A stretch of 64,000 bases of DNA from Posidonia oceanica (Eukaryota > Streptophyta > Magnoliopsida > Alismatales > Posidoniaceae): NCBI GenBank assembly GCA_037176725.1, contig JAZBRS010000014.1:78970501-79034500 (forward strand). The letters run 5' to 3'. A program made the position numbers and the translations under genes. Shown piece by piece: positions 46,752 to 59,420 of the stretch. How positions within the stretch are numbered: the stretch's first letter is position 1; every line of letters begins with the position of its first letter. Under the pieces are notes generated by a model. The model had not been told where the DNA came from. It ran no database searches and worked only from the letters and a program-made list of their open reading frames with translations.

Positions 46752-49700
46752 TGTAGACACCCCATTTTGGCATGCCAATTTGGTGGTTCTCTGTGAAACC
46801 CATTTTGACCTCCAAAACCACTCCCAAAAACCATAGAAGAACTCTAGGTTTGCACTCACCCAAAACCCTAGAAAAACTCTAGGTAAATCACTCCTAAAAT
46901 CCTAGAAAAGCTCTAAGATAGCATCTCCTGAACCTTAGGTCAGCACTTAAACCCTAGGTTAGCACAGGACACTCCCATGCATGCACAAACCCAAGTCCTT
47001 CTCCTTCTTTCTCTTCTGATTATCCTTTTCTCCCTCCTCATTATCCTTTTCTCTCTCCTCTTTATCCTCCCTTTCTTTCCTTCTTCTTTTCTTGTTTTCC
47101 ATGGGCCCAATGGGCCCAGCCCATTTCCTCACTTCTTCCCCTTCCTACCTTCTATTTTATTCCTATTTTTATTTTATTTTATTCCATCTTATTTGATTTT
47201 TAATTTCCTTTTTCCCTTCCTCCTTTCTTTCCTTCTTTCTTTCTTTCTTTTCAAATTTCCCATTTCTTTTTCTCTAGGGCCCAATGGGCCCAGCTTTCCT
47301 CACTTCTTCCCCTTCATTCCTTATATTTTATTCCTATTTTTATTTTATTTTATTCCATCTTATTTGATTTTTAATTTTCTTTTTCCCTTCCTCCTTTCTT
47401 TCCTTCTTTCTTTCTTTCTTTCTTTTCTATTTTCCCATTTCTTTTTCTCTAGGGCCCAATGGGCCCAGCTTTCCTCACTTCTTCCCCTTTCTTCCTTCTA
47501 TTTTATTTATATTTTTATTTTATTTTATTCCATCTTATTTGATTTTTAATTTCCTTTTTCCCTTCCTCCTTTATTTCTTTCTTTCTTTTCTATTTTCCCA
47601 TTTCTTTTTCTCTAGGGCCCAATGGGCCCAGCTCTCCTCACTTCTTCCGCTTCCTTCCTTCTATTTTATTTGTATTTTTATTTTATTTTATTCCATCTTA
47701 TTTGTTTTTTTTAATTTCCTGTTCTCCTTCCTCCTTTCTTTCTTTCTTCTCTTCCTTATTTCTTTCTTTCTTTCTTCTCTCAACACTAAGGTCCAACCCA
47801 ACTCTTCTTTTTTCTTCATTTCTTATTCTCCTCCGCAGGCCCAGGCCCTTCCTCCCTTCCCTTCCTTTCTCACTTTTTTCTTTTTTGATTTTCCTCTTAG
47901 CCCGCGTGCACAAGCCCTGCCCGTGCTTCCCTCCTTCCTCTCTTCTTCCTTGTTTCCCTCCTCATTTGCTTCGAACCCAGCACGCATCCTCTGCACTCAT
48001 AGCCCCCTCACAGGCCCCTCCTACAGCACACACTCTTCCCCCTGCCCACTTCACCTTTCAGCGTGTGCAGCCTCACAAGCCACACCCCTCGCCAACCTCC
48101 CATCTCACTACCACAGTTGTCACCCTGCCAACTCCTCTGCAAATCCAATTCCAGCTTCTGCACACCCGTGCTCACTCGAGTGGAGGCCGGAGAACAAAAC
48201 CGATCTCCCCTCATCCCTTCCACTGGTCAGCAACCAGAGAATTCACGCACAGAGCAAGAGAGCACCCATTAGCCTTCCTAGCACAGCCTAGAGCTCCCCA
48301 ACCTTGCCTCCTCACGCAGAGCTACTCCCTACACCCCAAATTCCTCCATAGCACTCACCGCACACCCACCTTCATCACCCAATTCCTAGATCACTCCCAA
48401 GCACCCACCAGATCACAGCATCCACTACAAACACCTTCACCCCGTTTCTATCCAAAAACACCCCCGAACCTCCAACCCTCCAGCCCCCCAAACTTCTCCA
48501 CCATACTCACCAAACCACCAGCAAACCAGAGGAACTCTCTGAGCAACCGGAGAACCACCCGAGCCTGAGAGAGTTAGAACAGTTGTAGAAACCACCCAAA
48601 AACCCAAAATCGGGTTCTAATGCGCTAAGCTCACGCCTGAGCTGCTCTTAAGCTCCCCCACGACGCCAGGAAGACGCTCCGATTGCCGCATAGCACCCTC
48701 CGCCTCCGCAGCATCCCAGCCAACTGCCTGCAACCGCCGAAGACAAGTCGACGTCGTCTGAGGACTCTAGCATGCTCCAAGGGTAAGTAATCTCATATCC
48801 TTACTCAGTGCACATTATTTATGCTTACTAGCTAGTTAGAATTGGATTTAGAGGCTTAGACTAAGGTTTCGCCTCTGCCACGGGATCGCCTTCCCCGACG
48901 AGCCCCCGCAGCTCCACTGGCATCACCCCACCGCTCTAGTCCTTCGCAGCTGCTCTGAAGCGTCCCCTGAGCATCGCCAGAGTGCCAGGAGGCTGCTTTA
49001 CTCCTCCGCACACCGTTCTAGGCCCTGCTCCGCCCGCTCGACCTCTGCAGCTCGGCGGAGCCACCGCTGTTTCGTCCTGCCGCTCCACTGCACCAAACGG
49101 CTCTAGAGCTTCCTCCGAGCTCCGCCTGACGTCTAGGAGCACGGCCCGCCCCTCTCCGGACCTGGCCGATCGCTCCAGACCTCCTCCCGTCCTCCTCCTT
49201 CTCTGCAGCAACTGTCCATGTCGTCCAGGAGCTTCCGCCGCCACAGCACCTCCGCGATAGCATTGCTGCGTCTGCTTGAGCTCCGGGATGCTTCCCAGAC
49301 TCCGCCGCAGCAGCTCGGCAACTTCCAGCAGCCAGACCACCTCTGGCTTCACCTATAGAAGACCGCCGCGCCATTAGGATGCTCCGAGCACCACCACTTG
49401 CCGCCGAAGCCTCCGGCACACTCCCCCAGACCTGCTCCAGCCTCCTAGACTCTCAGCCGCCAGCCGCCGGATCGCCGCTGCGCAGCCCTCCTTCTCTGGC
49501 TGCAGCGCTGCAGTGTCGAAAGACACTATAGCACGGTAGCATTATAAAGTTTTAATTTAATGTTGGTTCGGTGCATTATCATGTTTTGCTTTAGTTTATT
49601 TTATTTGCATCTAGGTCCAACTGTGGTTTAGGTTTGATTTAAATTCTGATTTAAATCTTATTGCATTGAAGTCTGGTCCAGCATTTATCTTTATTTGCAT

Positions 49701-49954
49701 GAAGGTCCCCTATGCATTCATTTAATTCATTTAAATGTTAGTTTTAATGCATGCATTGCATTTAAGTCCCTGAATTTGTTTAAATTGCATTTCAATCCTG
49801 GTTTGGTTTGAAAATCATTTAAATGGCATTTTAAATCATATTGCATTGAAATAAAGCACTGCAAGTTTTCAAATTTGCAAGTTAGTCCATCTGCAGTATC
49901 AGCATTTCATTTAATTTGCATATTTGCCATATTGCATTGCATTTTTTATCCTGA
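46752..49954 (+). mobile_element. E6 3' LTR, first 3.2 kb, interrupted by E7
   Basis: Starts TGTAGACACCCC. Contains a CCCTAG-rich leader, pyrimidine-rich tandem repeats of about 180 bp (47090-47720), a C-rich block (47900-49540) and the beginning of the TGCA-word tract (49550-49954), where E7 starts. The words CACTATAGCACGG and TTGGTTCGGTGCATTA at 49520-49580 recur in E7 at 52895-52960, so E6 and E7 are close relatives in this part. ORFs of up to 288 codons in the pyrimidine-rich and C-rich parts are low complexity and not credible. Confidence 0.82.
47090..47720 (+). repeat. Tandem repeat, about 163-178 bp x 4, with GGGCCCAATGGGCCC
   Basis: Units are marked by GGGCCCAATGGGCCCAGC at about 47102, 47278, 47454 and 47617. 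Each is followed by a pyrimidine run, then ATTTTATTCC and TTATTTGATTTTTAATT words, then CCTTTCTTTC runs. GGGCCC-AAT-GGGCCC is an almost perfect palindrome. Confidence 0.9.
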
Positions 49955-50810
49955 TGTTGACACCTCATTTTGACAAGCTAAATTGGCTCTCTTTCTCTCT
50001 TTGGTGGTCCTCTCAAACCCTTCAAAACCCTTCAAAATCAAACCCATCCAAACACCCTAGGAAAACCCATCCAAACACCCTAGGAAATCCCATCCAAAAA
50101 CCCTAGCAAAACCCATCCAAAAACCATAGGAAAACCCATTTAAAATCCTAGAAAACCCTAGGTTAAATCCTAGGCCAAACCCTAGAAACCCTAGGTCACA
50201 CACTCACCCAAAACCCTTCCAAATCCAAGTAATTATCCTTCTTTCTCATCTCATTATCCTTTTCTCTCTCCTCATTATCCTTTTCTCTTTCTTCTTTTCC
50301 CTCCTTATTCAAACTCATCATCAGCCCCATTTAACACTCCTTAAAACAATTAAGGAGAAAAATTCAACCAGAAAAATAAATAAAAAACTTAAAAAACAAT
50401 TCAAAAGAAAATCTATTCAAAAACAAATTAAAACAAACTAAAAGACTTAAAAACAAATCTAAAACAGTTAAAACAATTTAAAAACAAATTAAAACAAACT
50501 AAAAGACTTAAAAAACGATCTAAAACAGTTAAAACAATTTAAAAACAATTAAAAACGAATTTCAAAACTTCAAAACAAGTTTCAAGACTTAAAATAATTA
50601 AAAAACAAATTTCAAGACATAAAACAATTAAAAAACAAAATTCAAGACCTAAAAACTATTAAAAACAAATTTCAAGAATTAAAAACAAATTTCAAAACTT
50701 AAAGACAATAAAAACAAATCAAGACCCATTAAATGCAATTAAAGAAGAAAACATAAGAAAAAAACCATTCAAAACCCTTAAATCTAAAAAGCCAAATTAA
50801 GAACCTTAAA

Positions 50811-51053
50811 ACAAAAGAAAAATTAAAACAACTAACAAACTTAAAATCAAAAGAAAACTTTAAATAATCAAAACAATTAAAAACCTCAAAACAATCAAAA
50901 GAAAAATTAAAACAATTAACAAACTTAAAATCAAAAGAAAAACTTAAATAATCAAAACATTTAAACCTTAAAACTATCAAAAGAAAAATTAAAACAATTA
51001 ACAAACTTAAAATCAAAAGAAAAACTTAAATAATTAAAACAGTTAAGAAACCT
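50811..51053 (+). repeat. Three units of about 83 bp in the G-poor LTR leader
   Basis: Units start CAAAAGAAAAATTAAAACAA at 50811, 50896 and 50978 and include AACAAACTTAAAATCAAAAG. Composition is almost only A, C and T. Confidence 0.85.
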
Positions 51054-54000
51054 AAATTCTGAAAAATACAACTTAAAAAACTAAAACCCAACCACTCTTC
51101 TTCCTTTTTCTCTTTCTTTTTTCTCCTTTTTCTTTCCATGTTTTTTTTCTTTTTTCCCTCTTTCCTTCCCCTTTCTAGGCCCGGCCCACTAGTCCCTTTC
51201 TTTCTTTTTCCTTTTTTTCTCTCAGCCAGGCCCAGCCCACGACCCACGCCTCCTCTTCCTCCTCTTTTCTTTGGCCTGCACCAGCCTCTCCTCCTTTCTC
51301 TCCCCCTCCTGCTTCAAACCAACATCAGCACCTGCAAGTCCAGTACTCCCTCTGCACTCATAACCTCCTCACGAGCAGCAGCAGCCACCCACTACAGCCT
51401 TGTCGCCATGCCACCGTGTGGCGGTCTCAGCCTCACGAGCCACACCCATCGTCGACCTCCCAGTCACTGCCAGCCCCTGCCATTTGCTAGCCAAAACCCC
51501 TGCCTCCTGCAATGGCAATTGAGTGCCCAATGCAGAACAAAACCAGAGCATCTTCTTCTTCCTCCAACCACCTCATTCGTGCGCCTGCGAGAGAGACCAG
51601 AGAGAACTGAAAACCAGAGCTTCCTCCCCCATTAGCAGACCTGCAATTCCCGACCTTCCTTCCACCCTCACAGCTCGCAGAATCCCTTCAAAATTCACCA
51701 CGCCACTCACTAAGCATCCATCTTCCGAATCCAACTCCTAGTTCATCACCAATCACCCAGCATCTCCCCTGATTCACCACAAACACCCCGCACCCATTTC
51801 TATCTAGAAACGCCACAACACTCAAAATCCACTTCTAGACCCAAACATCCCGTCCAGACCCCTCTGCCTCACTCACCACTCCTCCACGAGCCTAAAGGAC
51901 CACCTCCGAGCGCCCAGAGAGCCACCAGCACCTATTGAGCCAAAAATTCACTCAGTCAACCCAAAAATCCGATTCTCCCCTCCGAGCAGTAGAACCAAGT
52001 TCTGGGAGTATCTGGAGCATCCCCAAGCCGCCGGTGATCGACTCCAATCTTCCCCAGCAGCCAGCGACCCTCCGTGCACCTCTGTGAACCGTCACCGGAC
52101 AGCAGCACCCACCCGAGGTCGTCAGAGCAGCTCAGCCACCCACGCAGGTAACTGAACGCATCTTTAAGATCGTGACATGCATGCCATGCTTACTAGCGTT
52201 TTATTTCTGTTTTTTTCCGCTTTATTCACATTTCGAGCTCCGCCATGGGCTTTGTCTTCTCCGGCGACGACCAGTTACTGCCGACGCTTGTCCGGCGTTC
52301 TGGGCCATCGTCGCTCCTCCATTGTCTCCCGGCAGCATCTCCTCCCACTCGCAGCTCGTTCCGGCGTCCTACCGAAGCAGCTGCAGCCTCCTTTGTCGTC
52401 GAGCGTCGCTAGACATCTCTGTAGATTTTTGCAGAGGCTGGCAGACAGCTCCACTACCCCTTGCGCGCCGTGCGAGTCACCGGCAGCTCCGCAGCACTCG
52501 CCTCTAGCTCCCGATCGCTTCCACAGTCGCTGCAACTCACCGGAATAGCCCCAGCACCATCGTCTTCTCCAGCGCTGACCAGCTACCGCCGCCGTGCACC
52601 GGGCTCGTTCAGCTCCAACCAGTTACCTCCCGAGCTCTGCCATCGTCCTGGGAGCACAACCCTGTGCTCCCCTACCGTCGTCGTCACCTCCAGCCGTTGG
52701 TCGACCTCCTGCAACTCTGCAGTCACCTTCTCCAGCGTCGACAAATCTCCCCAGCCGCCATCAAGCCCCGCTGACCACACCGGAACCTCCGCAACACTCG
52801 CCTGCAGTCGCTGGATGCCTCAGCTCCATTGCACGCACGCTAGACCGCCGGGACCAGTCCTTCTTCTCCAACGTAAGTCACAGTTGCCCGCAGAACACTA
52901 TAGCACAATGCACTGTAGAGTTATATAGTTTTGATTTTTAGTTGGTTCGGTGCATTAAAATATTTTACAGCAGTTTATTTTATTTACTTTCAGGTCCAGA
53001 TTCAATTCAAAAATCATTTAATGCCTGATTTTAATCTTATTACATTGCATTTTAATCTTTCAGTCTGTTTAAATTACTTTTCAGTCCTGTGGTTGATTGC
53101 ATTTCATTTAAATTCGTTTTAAACTTTAATGCATTGAATATAACTGCTGTCTTTTATTTTATTTGCACTTTAGTCCACCTTCAGTTGTTAAAAATCATTT
53201 AAATCGCATGTTTATCTTATTACATTGCATTTAAGCCCTCTGTTTAATTTTATTTGCATCTTAGTCCTCCTGCAGTTGATTCAAATCATTTAATTTGCAT
53301 GTTTGCCATATTGCATTGCACTTTTAATCCTGTGTTTTATTTTTATTGCATTTTAGTCCAGTGCATGCATCCACAACATCCATTTTTGCATTTTTTCCTT
53401 ATCACATTGCATTTTAGACCCTGTATTTTATCTTATTTGCATCTGAGTCCTGCATTTGGTTTGAAAATCATTTAAATGGCTTTTAAATCATACTACATTG
53501 CAATAAAATACTGCATGTTTTCAAAATTGCATTTTAGTTCAACCACAGTTCATGCATTTCATTTAAATCGGCATTTAAACCATATTGCATTAATAAAAAG
53601 CCCAGAAGCATGTTTTAATTGCATTTTAGTCCTCAGTTCAATCATTCATCATTTAAATCATGTTTTAAACCTTATTGCATTACTGAAAAACCCAAAAATA
53701 CATTTCATTTGCATCTGAGTCCTGTGCAGTTCATGCATTTCATTTAAATCATGATTTTAACTTTATTGCATTGCATAAAAATCCAAAAAACATGTTTATT
53801 TGCATATCAGTCCTTCAGTGGTTTAAAACTCATTTAATCTGTATTAAAAACCTTATTGCATTGCATAAAAACCCAGAAAAACATAATAATTGCAAGTCAG
53901 TCCTTGTTTTCAGTTTTTTTGCATGTTTGCATGCTTTCTTGGCTTTGCATTTTTAACCCTGCATGTTTTAAAAACTGCATTTAGGTCCTTTTCTTGCATT

Positions 54001-54485
54001 TTTGCATGCATATCCCCTAATTAACCTTGCATTCATTCATGCATTGTTGCATTAGCATTCTTGCTTGCATTTAAACCTGTTTCACACACAATTAGGGACA
54101 TTTTGCACATAGGACCCTGTAGTTTTTCCAAATTACACTTAGGTCCCTACATTGCATTTTTACATGCATGTGCATTCCCATATCATCAGTCGTTGCACTC
54201 TTGTATTCATTCAAGCATCTTCATCACTTTTGTATGCATACATCCTGCATTACACACCCTTAGGGACTATTTGCACTTAGGCCTCTACCTTTTCTGGCCC
54301 TTGAGCCTTCTGACATGAAACCTGAATAACTTTTGATCGGACCGTTGGATTTCCACGATCTAGCTGTCTAGGTCTTTCCGGTTGAATGATCTTTCCTTTA
54401 AACCAAAGTTATCTCAGATCAGGCTCAGATCCTCAAGATAAGTCCATTTGAATCACAACACATCATTCATTTGCATTGCATGCAT

Positions 54486-54725
54486 CGTTTTACATGCCCA
54501 CATCTGTTTTTGCTCGTTTTCGCACCGTTTTGCGTGCTTGCCATCGCTTTTGCACCATTTTGCGTGCCAACATCTATTTTCGCCAGTTTTCGCACCATTT
54601 TGCGTACTTGCTTTCCTTTTCATTTGCTGTTGCACCATTTTGCGTGCCCACTCTCATTTTCCATCTCCTTTGCACCGTTTTACGTGTCTGTTTTCGTTTC
54701 TCGCACCGTTTTACGTGTTTGCCCA
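54486..54725 (+). repeat. 30-bp-type array in E7 (about 7 degenerate units)
   Basis: Units on the pattern TTTTCGCACCGTTTTGCGTG with CTTGC/CCAACATC spacers. Shorter and more irregular than in E2. Confidence 0.8.
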
Positions 54726-54990
54726 CGTTTTCCTTTGCATGTCGCTTGCATGTGTATGGTTTTACCGCTGTTTTGTTTTATCGCTTGCATTTGCATTAGG
54801 GCAGTGATGCTTACTGCTTGGAGTTCTGACGGACCAAGGTTCGCCCGGTTCGGAACACAGCTAGCGCTGTTGAGCACTTAGATTGCACGTTAAATTCCTT
54901 GCACGCATTTCATCATTTAGAGCACACACTTGAGCATCTAATTAGGCATTCATGGCACTTAGGCATCCAAAGTATGCATTTCCTTGCATA

Positions 54991-55075
54991 TGCGAGCGTA
55001 AGCCTTGAAAGACCGATTCTCGGGCGTGTCAGGGGTGCCTAACACCTTCCCTGCACGTAACAGGAGTCCTTGTCC
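54991..55075 (+). other. Conserved LTR tail block, E7 copy
   Basis: GCGAGCGTAAGCCTTGAAAG through GGTGCCTAACACCTTCCCTG to GGAGTCCTTGTCC. Lies about 340 bp before the LTR end and PBS, which fixes its place in a 5' LTR. Confidence 0.8.
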
Positions 55076-55417
55076 TTTCTCATGGCCTGTAATGAATTGC
55101 CCTTAACCTAGGCACGAGTCACATCATTTGCATCATTGCATATCATTTCATCTGCATTGCATTGCATCGCACCTTTTGCTTGGTTTTGCATGTTTATTCA
55201 CGCATTTCCCCAGTTTTCCTTATCTTCCGACTTAATAGACACAGTGGCGACTCTGATTTGTCTTATCTTCTCCTTTTCTTTCTTTTTTTCCTTTTTTTAA
55301 GTGTTTTCGAGTCAAGCCTTCCTTCTCGGATACAATTACTAATAGTGAACCTGATTCCGATCGGTGCACGCGAGCTTTGGTAGCGTGCATGGACGATCCG
55401 AACACCGAGTTTACTAC

Positions 55418-55990
55418 AATGGCGACTCTGTTGGGGAGTGCTAAACTCCGGCTTTCGCTTTGGCTTTCTTCGCTCACCTGCATTTTGCATCTTTGTTTGC
55501 CCTTATGTTTTGTCTGCCTTGTCTGTTTGTTTGCCTGCCTGTGTCGGCTCCCAGCAAGTCGTACAATGGCGACTCTGTTGGGGATACTAGACTTCGGCTT
55601 TCGTTTTTGGCTTTTTCGCTGCTTGGGTTTTGCTTTCTTTGCTTGCTTTGTGCCTTTGCCTTGTCTATTTGCTCACTCGCCCATGTCGATTCCTAGCAAG
55701 TCGCACAGTGGCAACTTTGCTAAGGATTCAGACTCTGGCTTTGCTTCTTGGCTTTTTGCTTGCATTGTTTTTTGCCTGCTCTTTGCTCTTCTCTTTCTTT
55801 GCATTTTTCCAGTTTTTCCGACGAGTTTTCTCCCCAGATTCACTACTAACTGCGACCCCCCTCTCTCCCTCACGACACGATCGTATCACGAGCTATGGCA
55901 GCATGCGAGACCCGTCGTGATCGAGCGAAGGAAATGGTCACAGGACAGCAGAAACCCTGCTGGAGAAACCCGACTCTGGCTTTCATCTTT
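55418..55990 (+). repeat. Tandem repeat of about 145 bp containing the PBS (E7 leader)
   Basis: ACAATGGCGACTCTGTTGGG plus the following CGGCTTTCG..TTGGCTTT words recurs at 55420, 55567 (perfect PBS core) and 55709 (degenerate, TGGCAACTTTGCTAAGGA). A fourth partial unit near 55965 keeps only ACTCTGGCTTTC..TTGGCTTTCTCGCCGC. Spacings are 147 and 142 bp. Confidence 0.88.
55420..55437 (+). promoter_or_regulatory. E7 primer-binding site, functional position
   Basis: TGGCGACTCTGTTGGGGA one base after the LTR end. The same spacing is seen in E5. Further copies follow downstream. Confidence 0.85.
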
Positions 55991-57111
55991 GGCTTTCTCG
56001 CCGCTTAGATTTTGCATCATCTGCTTGCCTTACTTGTTTACATGCTTTATTCCCTGCTCTGCCTTTACATACTCTACTGCCTGCCTGTCTTTGCTTACTT
56101 TATTTGCTTTATTGCTTATCCTTGCTTTATTTCTCGCAGTACATGTCTAAATAATTGCTTGGCACAATAGTACATGCTTTTTGGGTGGTGAACGCTTTGT
56201 TTTACACACTTGCTATTGCACTACACACGCACATGCCTTGTATATATGCCTTTTGACCTGATAAGCGTTTTCCCTTCACTATCATGTCCACAAACACTTG
56301 CACATGCCATGCACATGCCTTTTGCTCTGTTGTGTGATTGATTGCATGCCATGACTTCCTGTTTCTCTTCCATTCATGCTTATGCTATGCCTAGGATAGT
56401 AGAAACATGCTTGCTCCCCTTTGCTTAATTTAAAAGCTATAGTAAAGCCAAGCAATAATATTTAAGCACAACTAGAGCCAAAAAGTTGTAATTTTCACCA
56501 TTTGGTTAATAAAATGCAAGTTAAAGACTCTAAAGCATTTCGCATGTTTGATTCATTCTAGAAAGCATGCATTCTTCTCGTTTGAGTCCACCCACAGTCT
56601 GCGAAGGATAGTCCCGGCCTCTTGCCCCAATGCTTTGGCATGGCATAGGTCAGTCGGTTTGTCCCCCCTTGTCAGGGGTCGTGTCGGTGCTAGTGGAGGG
56701 TACCACCCATGCTTCGGCAGGGTTGAGGCCACCAACGCACCACCCCGTTGCTACCTGAGCTTTGGGCCAGGATTTAGATGGGGACCCACTCTTTTCTAAT
56801 CTAGAGTCAATAAATCCCACTACCCATGAGTGCGTCCTAGTAGGTCATCTACTCAGGACATGCATGGTGAGAGAGTGCATATTAGGGCATTCATCTGCAT
56901 GTGTGCCATTCATGCCACCTCTAATAAACTTTTTTGCATCCAACTTCTAACATCTTTGTTGTTTTTACAAGTAGGTGCGAGATCCGCTGCGCGGACCCTG
57001 AGCGTCCCTCCTCTATCTCTGAGCTATTCGTTGCTTCCGACAGTAGCTCCCCTTAGGTCTCGCATCTTTACTTTCTCGTTGCAGCCTTCCCTCACTCGGA
57101 CTCGGTCAGTG
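55991..57111 (+). other. E7 leader downstream of the PBS repeats
   Basis: Untranslated leader before gag. The part at 56690-56900 is homologous to the E5 leader and holds a short ORF segment (NAPPRCYLSFG..GPTLF). Rich in TTGC/ATGC words to 56540. The frame of gag is open upstream of the chosen ATG from 56830 on, so an N-terminal extension is possible. Confidence 0.7.
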
Positions 57112-59420
57112 ATGGCCCAGTCTGCTAGTGAGCTCCACTTTTCTATTGACTCAGAGGGGTTTACCACTTGGGTCCCTTCAGATTTCACTTCCACTCACTT
57201 TGTGCCCTCTATGACACCAGGATTCCCCCCTCAGGTGTCTGGGGCACCTCAGTTTGCTGAGGGGCATTGGCAGACCTGCGCCCCTCCGGATCCGGTCACC
57301 GAGCCTATCTTGATGACCGCCCCCTACGCTCCGGAGGGGCCTCTAACCCCTCCGTCCCGAGGTTATGTCACTCCCGACATCCCTTCTGCTGCGGCGACCT
57401 TTGCCATAGGTTCCCGACCTCTTGAGTCTGCCCCCCGACCGGTTGCAACTCAGCGTTCCCACTAACGGGTCCCCTGAAGTGCGATATCGGCACCTGATGG
57501 AGCTTGCCTAGACACTGCAGGACATGGCTCTATCAGTTCGTCCCTCTTGTGTTCCTACTACTCTCGAGGTTCCTTTGCGGCCTGCTTCTGCACACACTGC
57601 ACTCTCGCCTAGACCATCGCCCCAGCTACGCACAGCTCTGATGATGGGGGCGCGGCATCTGTCTCTCCTGCATCTGTACAACACTATGCACTGCATGTAA
57701 CTCCACCACCTGGTGATCAGTCCTTCAGGTTGGTTGGAGCACAATATCCCACTGGCTCGCTGCCCGGCACCGCGCCTGTGCAGCAACTGTTGCTCCAGCA
57801 CTATGCACCACGCACTACACAACATATTATCTATCCATCCCCCTTACATTAGGTTCAGAATCTAGCGTACTTTCCTACCTACACAGTACCATCGCACGGA
57901 TACGCTGGCCATCACGTCGCACCACCAGGTGACGCGATGGTAAATACAGAGGAGCACCTCAGTGCAACCCAGACGACGTATGCGGTCCCTGCCCCTGCTA
58001 CCTCACCTCTTGTGGCGGCCAATCCAGACCCCATCAATGACAGGATGGACGTTTTGGAGCAAGCACTACGTTTAGTGCAGGGCAAGGACCACCAGTCTTA
58101 CCAGTTTCGCGACCTCTATCTCTTTCCCAAGGCCGCACTCCCTTCGAAGTTCCGCATCCCGGTCTTTGATAAATACAATGGTAAAGGCTGTCCTATTTCA
58201 CATATGAAAATGTACTGTGGGGACCTTGCTCAGCTTCAGGCTGATGAAAGGCTCCTTATCCGCCTGTTTCAGAAGAGTTTAATCGGCCCCGTGCTCAAGT
58301 GGTTCACTTCCCTTGACACGGCTACGGTTCAGACTTGGACTGATCTTTCTCAAGCCTTCCTTGAGCAATATGCTTTCAACCTTGACTTAGTCCCCAAGAG
58401 GGAGGATCTCGTTGCCATCTAGCAGAGGCCCCAAGAGCCATTCGGGGAATATGTCGGTCGCTGGCGCTCCTTAGCCACCTAAGTCAAAGATAGACCGTCC
58501 AAGGAGCATTCTATCAAGATGATCGTCAAAGGGGCGCTGCCAGCGATTGGGACTCTGCTTTGCATTCAGCACATCACTAGTCATGCATCGCTGATTAGGG
58601 CTGGCGCCCGCGTGGAAAGCTCACTACGAAGTGGGATTTCCCCGCACTTTCTGCGTTGGCTAGGCAAGCCAACACCTCCAGCAATCACCGTAGCGGCAAC
58701 AGCAACAACAACAGCAACTTTGCTCTTAACTGCTCCAAACAGTGCACCGAAGCATGCGCCGATCCTCTCAAAGAGCCTGCCTATACAAAGAGTCAGCCAG
58801 ACCCTTTTCCGCTAGAGCACGCACCTAATTTTGCACCCACTTCACACATTGCCACCGTCAAGCCCGTGTATCATGTCGCACCCCCTCAGTAAGGACTCCA
58901 TCCAGGGCAAAGACGACCTCGTCGGGCTGAGTGTGATTACACGCCTCTACCCGAACCACTGAGCGTCATCTTCCCTCAAATTGAGTCGCTCCTGAGACTC
59001 CCGACTGTCCGTCCGTCACCAAACCCCTCTCCGTGGTGGCATGATACGAATCAGTTCTGCAGTTTCCATCGAGCCACCGAGCACTCGACGGGTGACTGCC
59101 TCACTCTCTGGGATGCCATTCAGCGCTTGATTGATCGCAGGATCATCAGCATTGACGAGCAGGAGGCTGCACATACACCTACACTTGCACTCGCACACCC
59201 TAGTATAGCCAACCCTTCCTCTTCCGAGCCTGCAGGCTTCGCAGCTGCCGGAACCTCGGGGGTCTACACCAGACTTTTCTGTGTCCAGCTCTTCTCTGGT
59301 AGATCCTTTTGATCCCAACGGTGCAATCCGCTTTCCTGCCTTTCCTATCTCATCCGTGGGACGCTCGGAGATGCAACAGCAGCGTCGACAGCAAGACCAG
59401 TTGCAACGTCACCCAGGTTA
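57112..59420 (+). pseudogene. Tat/Ogre-type gag, broken by stops and frameshifts
   Basis: Starts with ATG at 57112 (MAQSASELHFSIDSEGFT), a start typical of Tat/Ogre gag. The first frame stops at 57463. A one-base shift continues it to a TAG near 57508. The original frame reopens at 57937-58422 with the retrotransposon gag core (SKFRIPVFDKYNGKGCP, IRLFQKSLIGPVLKWF, FLEQYAFNLDLVPKREDL). In-frame TAG at 58420 and TAA at 58477 interrupt EPFGEYVGRWRSLA. Further shifts near 58700 and 58890 lead to the C-terminal zinc-finger-like FCSFHRATEHSTGDC at about 59055-59100. Coding similarity fades near 59420. At least five disabling changes. The protein would form particles and bind element RNA. The frame positions near 58700 are approximate. 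Confidence 0.85.

Larger units (their letters stand above)
49955..55418 (+). mobile_element. Complete Gypsy 5' LTR (E7), 5.5 kb
   Basis: 5464 bp from TGTTGACACCTC to GAGTTTACTACA, one base before the PBS. Parts: CCCTAG-rich leader; a stretch with very few G (50330-51060) including about 83-bp repeats; polypyrimidine (51090-51300); C-rich block (51300-52910); TGCA-word tract (52930-54250); ACCGTTGGATTTCC segment (about 54340-54356); short array (54486-54725); tail. The left flank (49950-49954, CCTGA) should be half of the target duplication; the other half was not found in the window. Confidence 0.88.

Noticed and set aside
47539..48568. ORFs of 250 and 288 codons in the E6 LTR
   Set aside because: Pyrimidine-rich simple sequence gives Phe/Leu/Ser/Pro runs. 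The frames are not conserved in E7 or E2.
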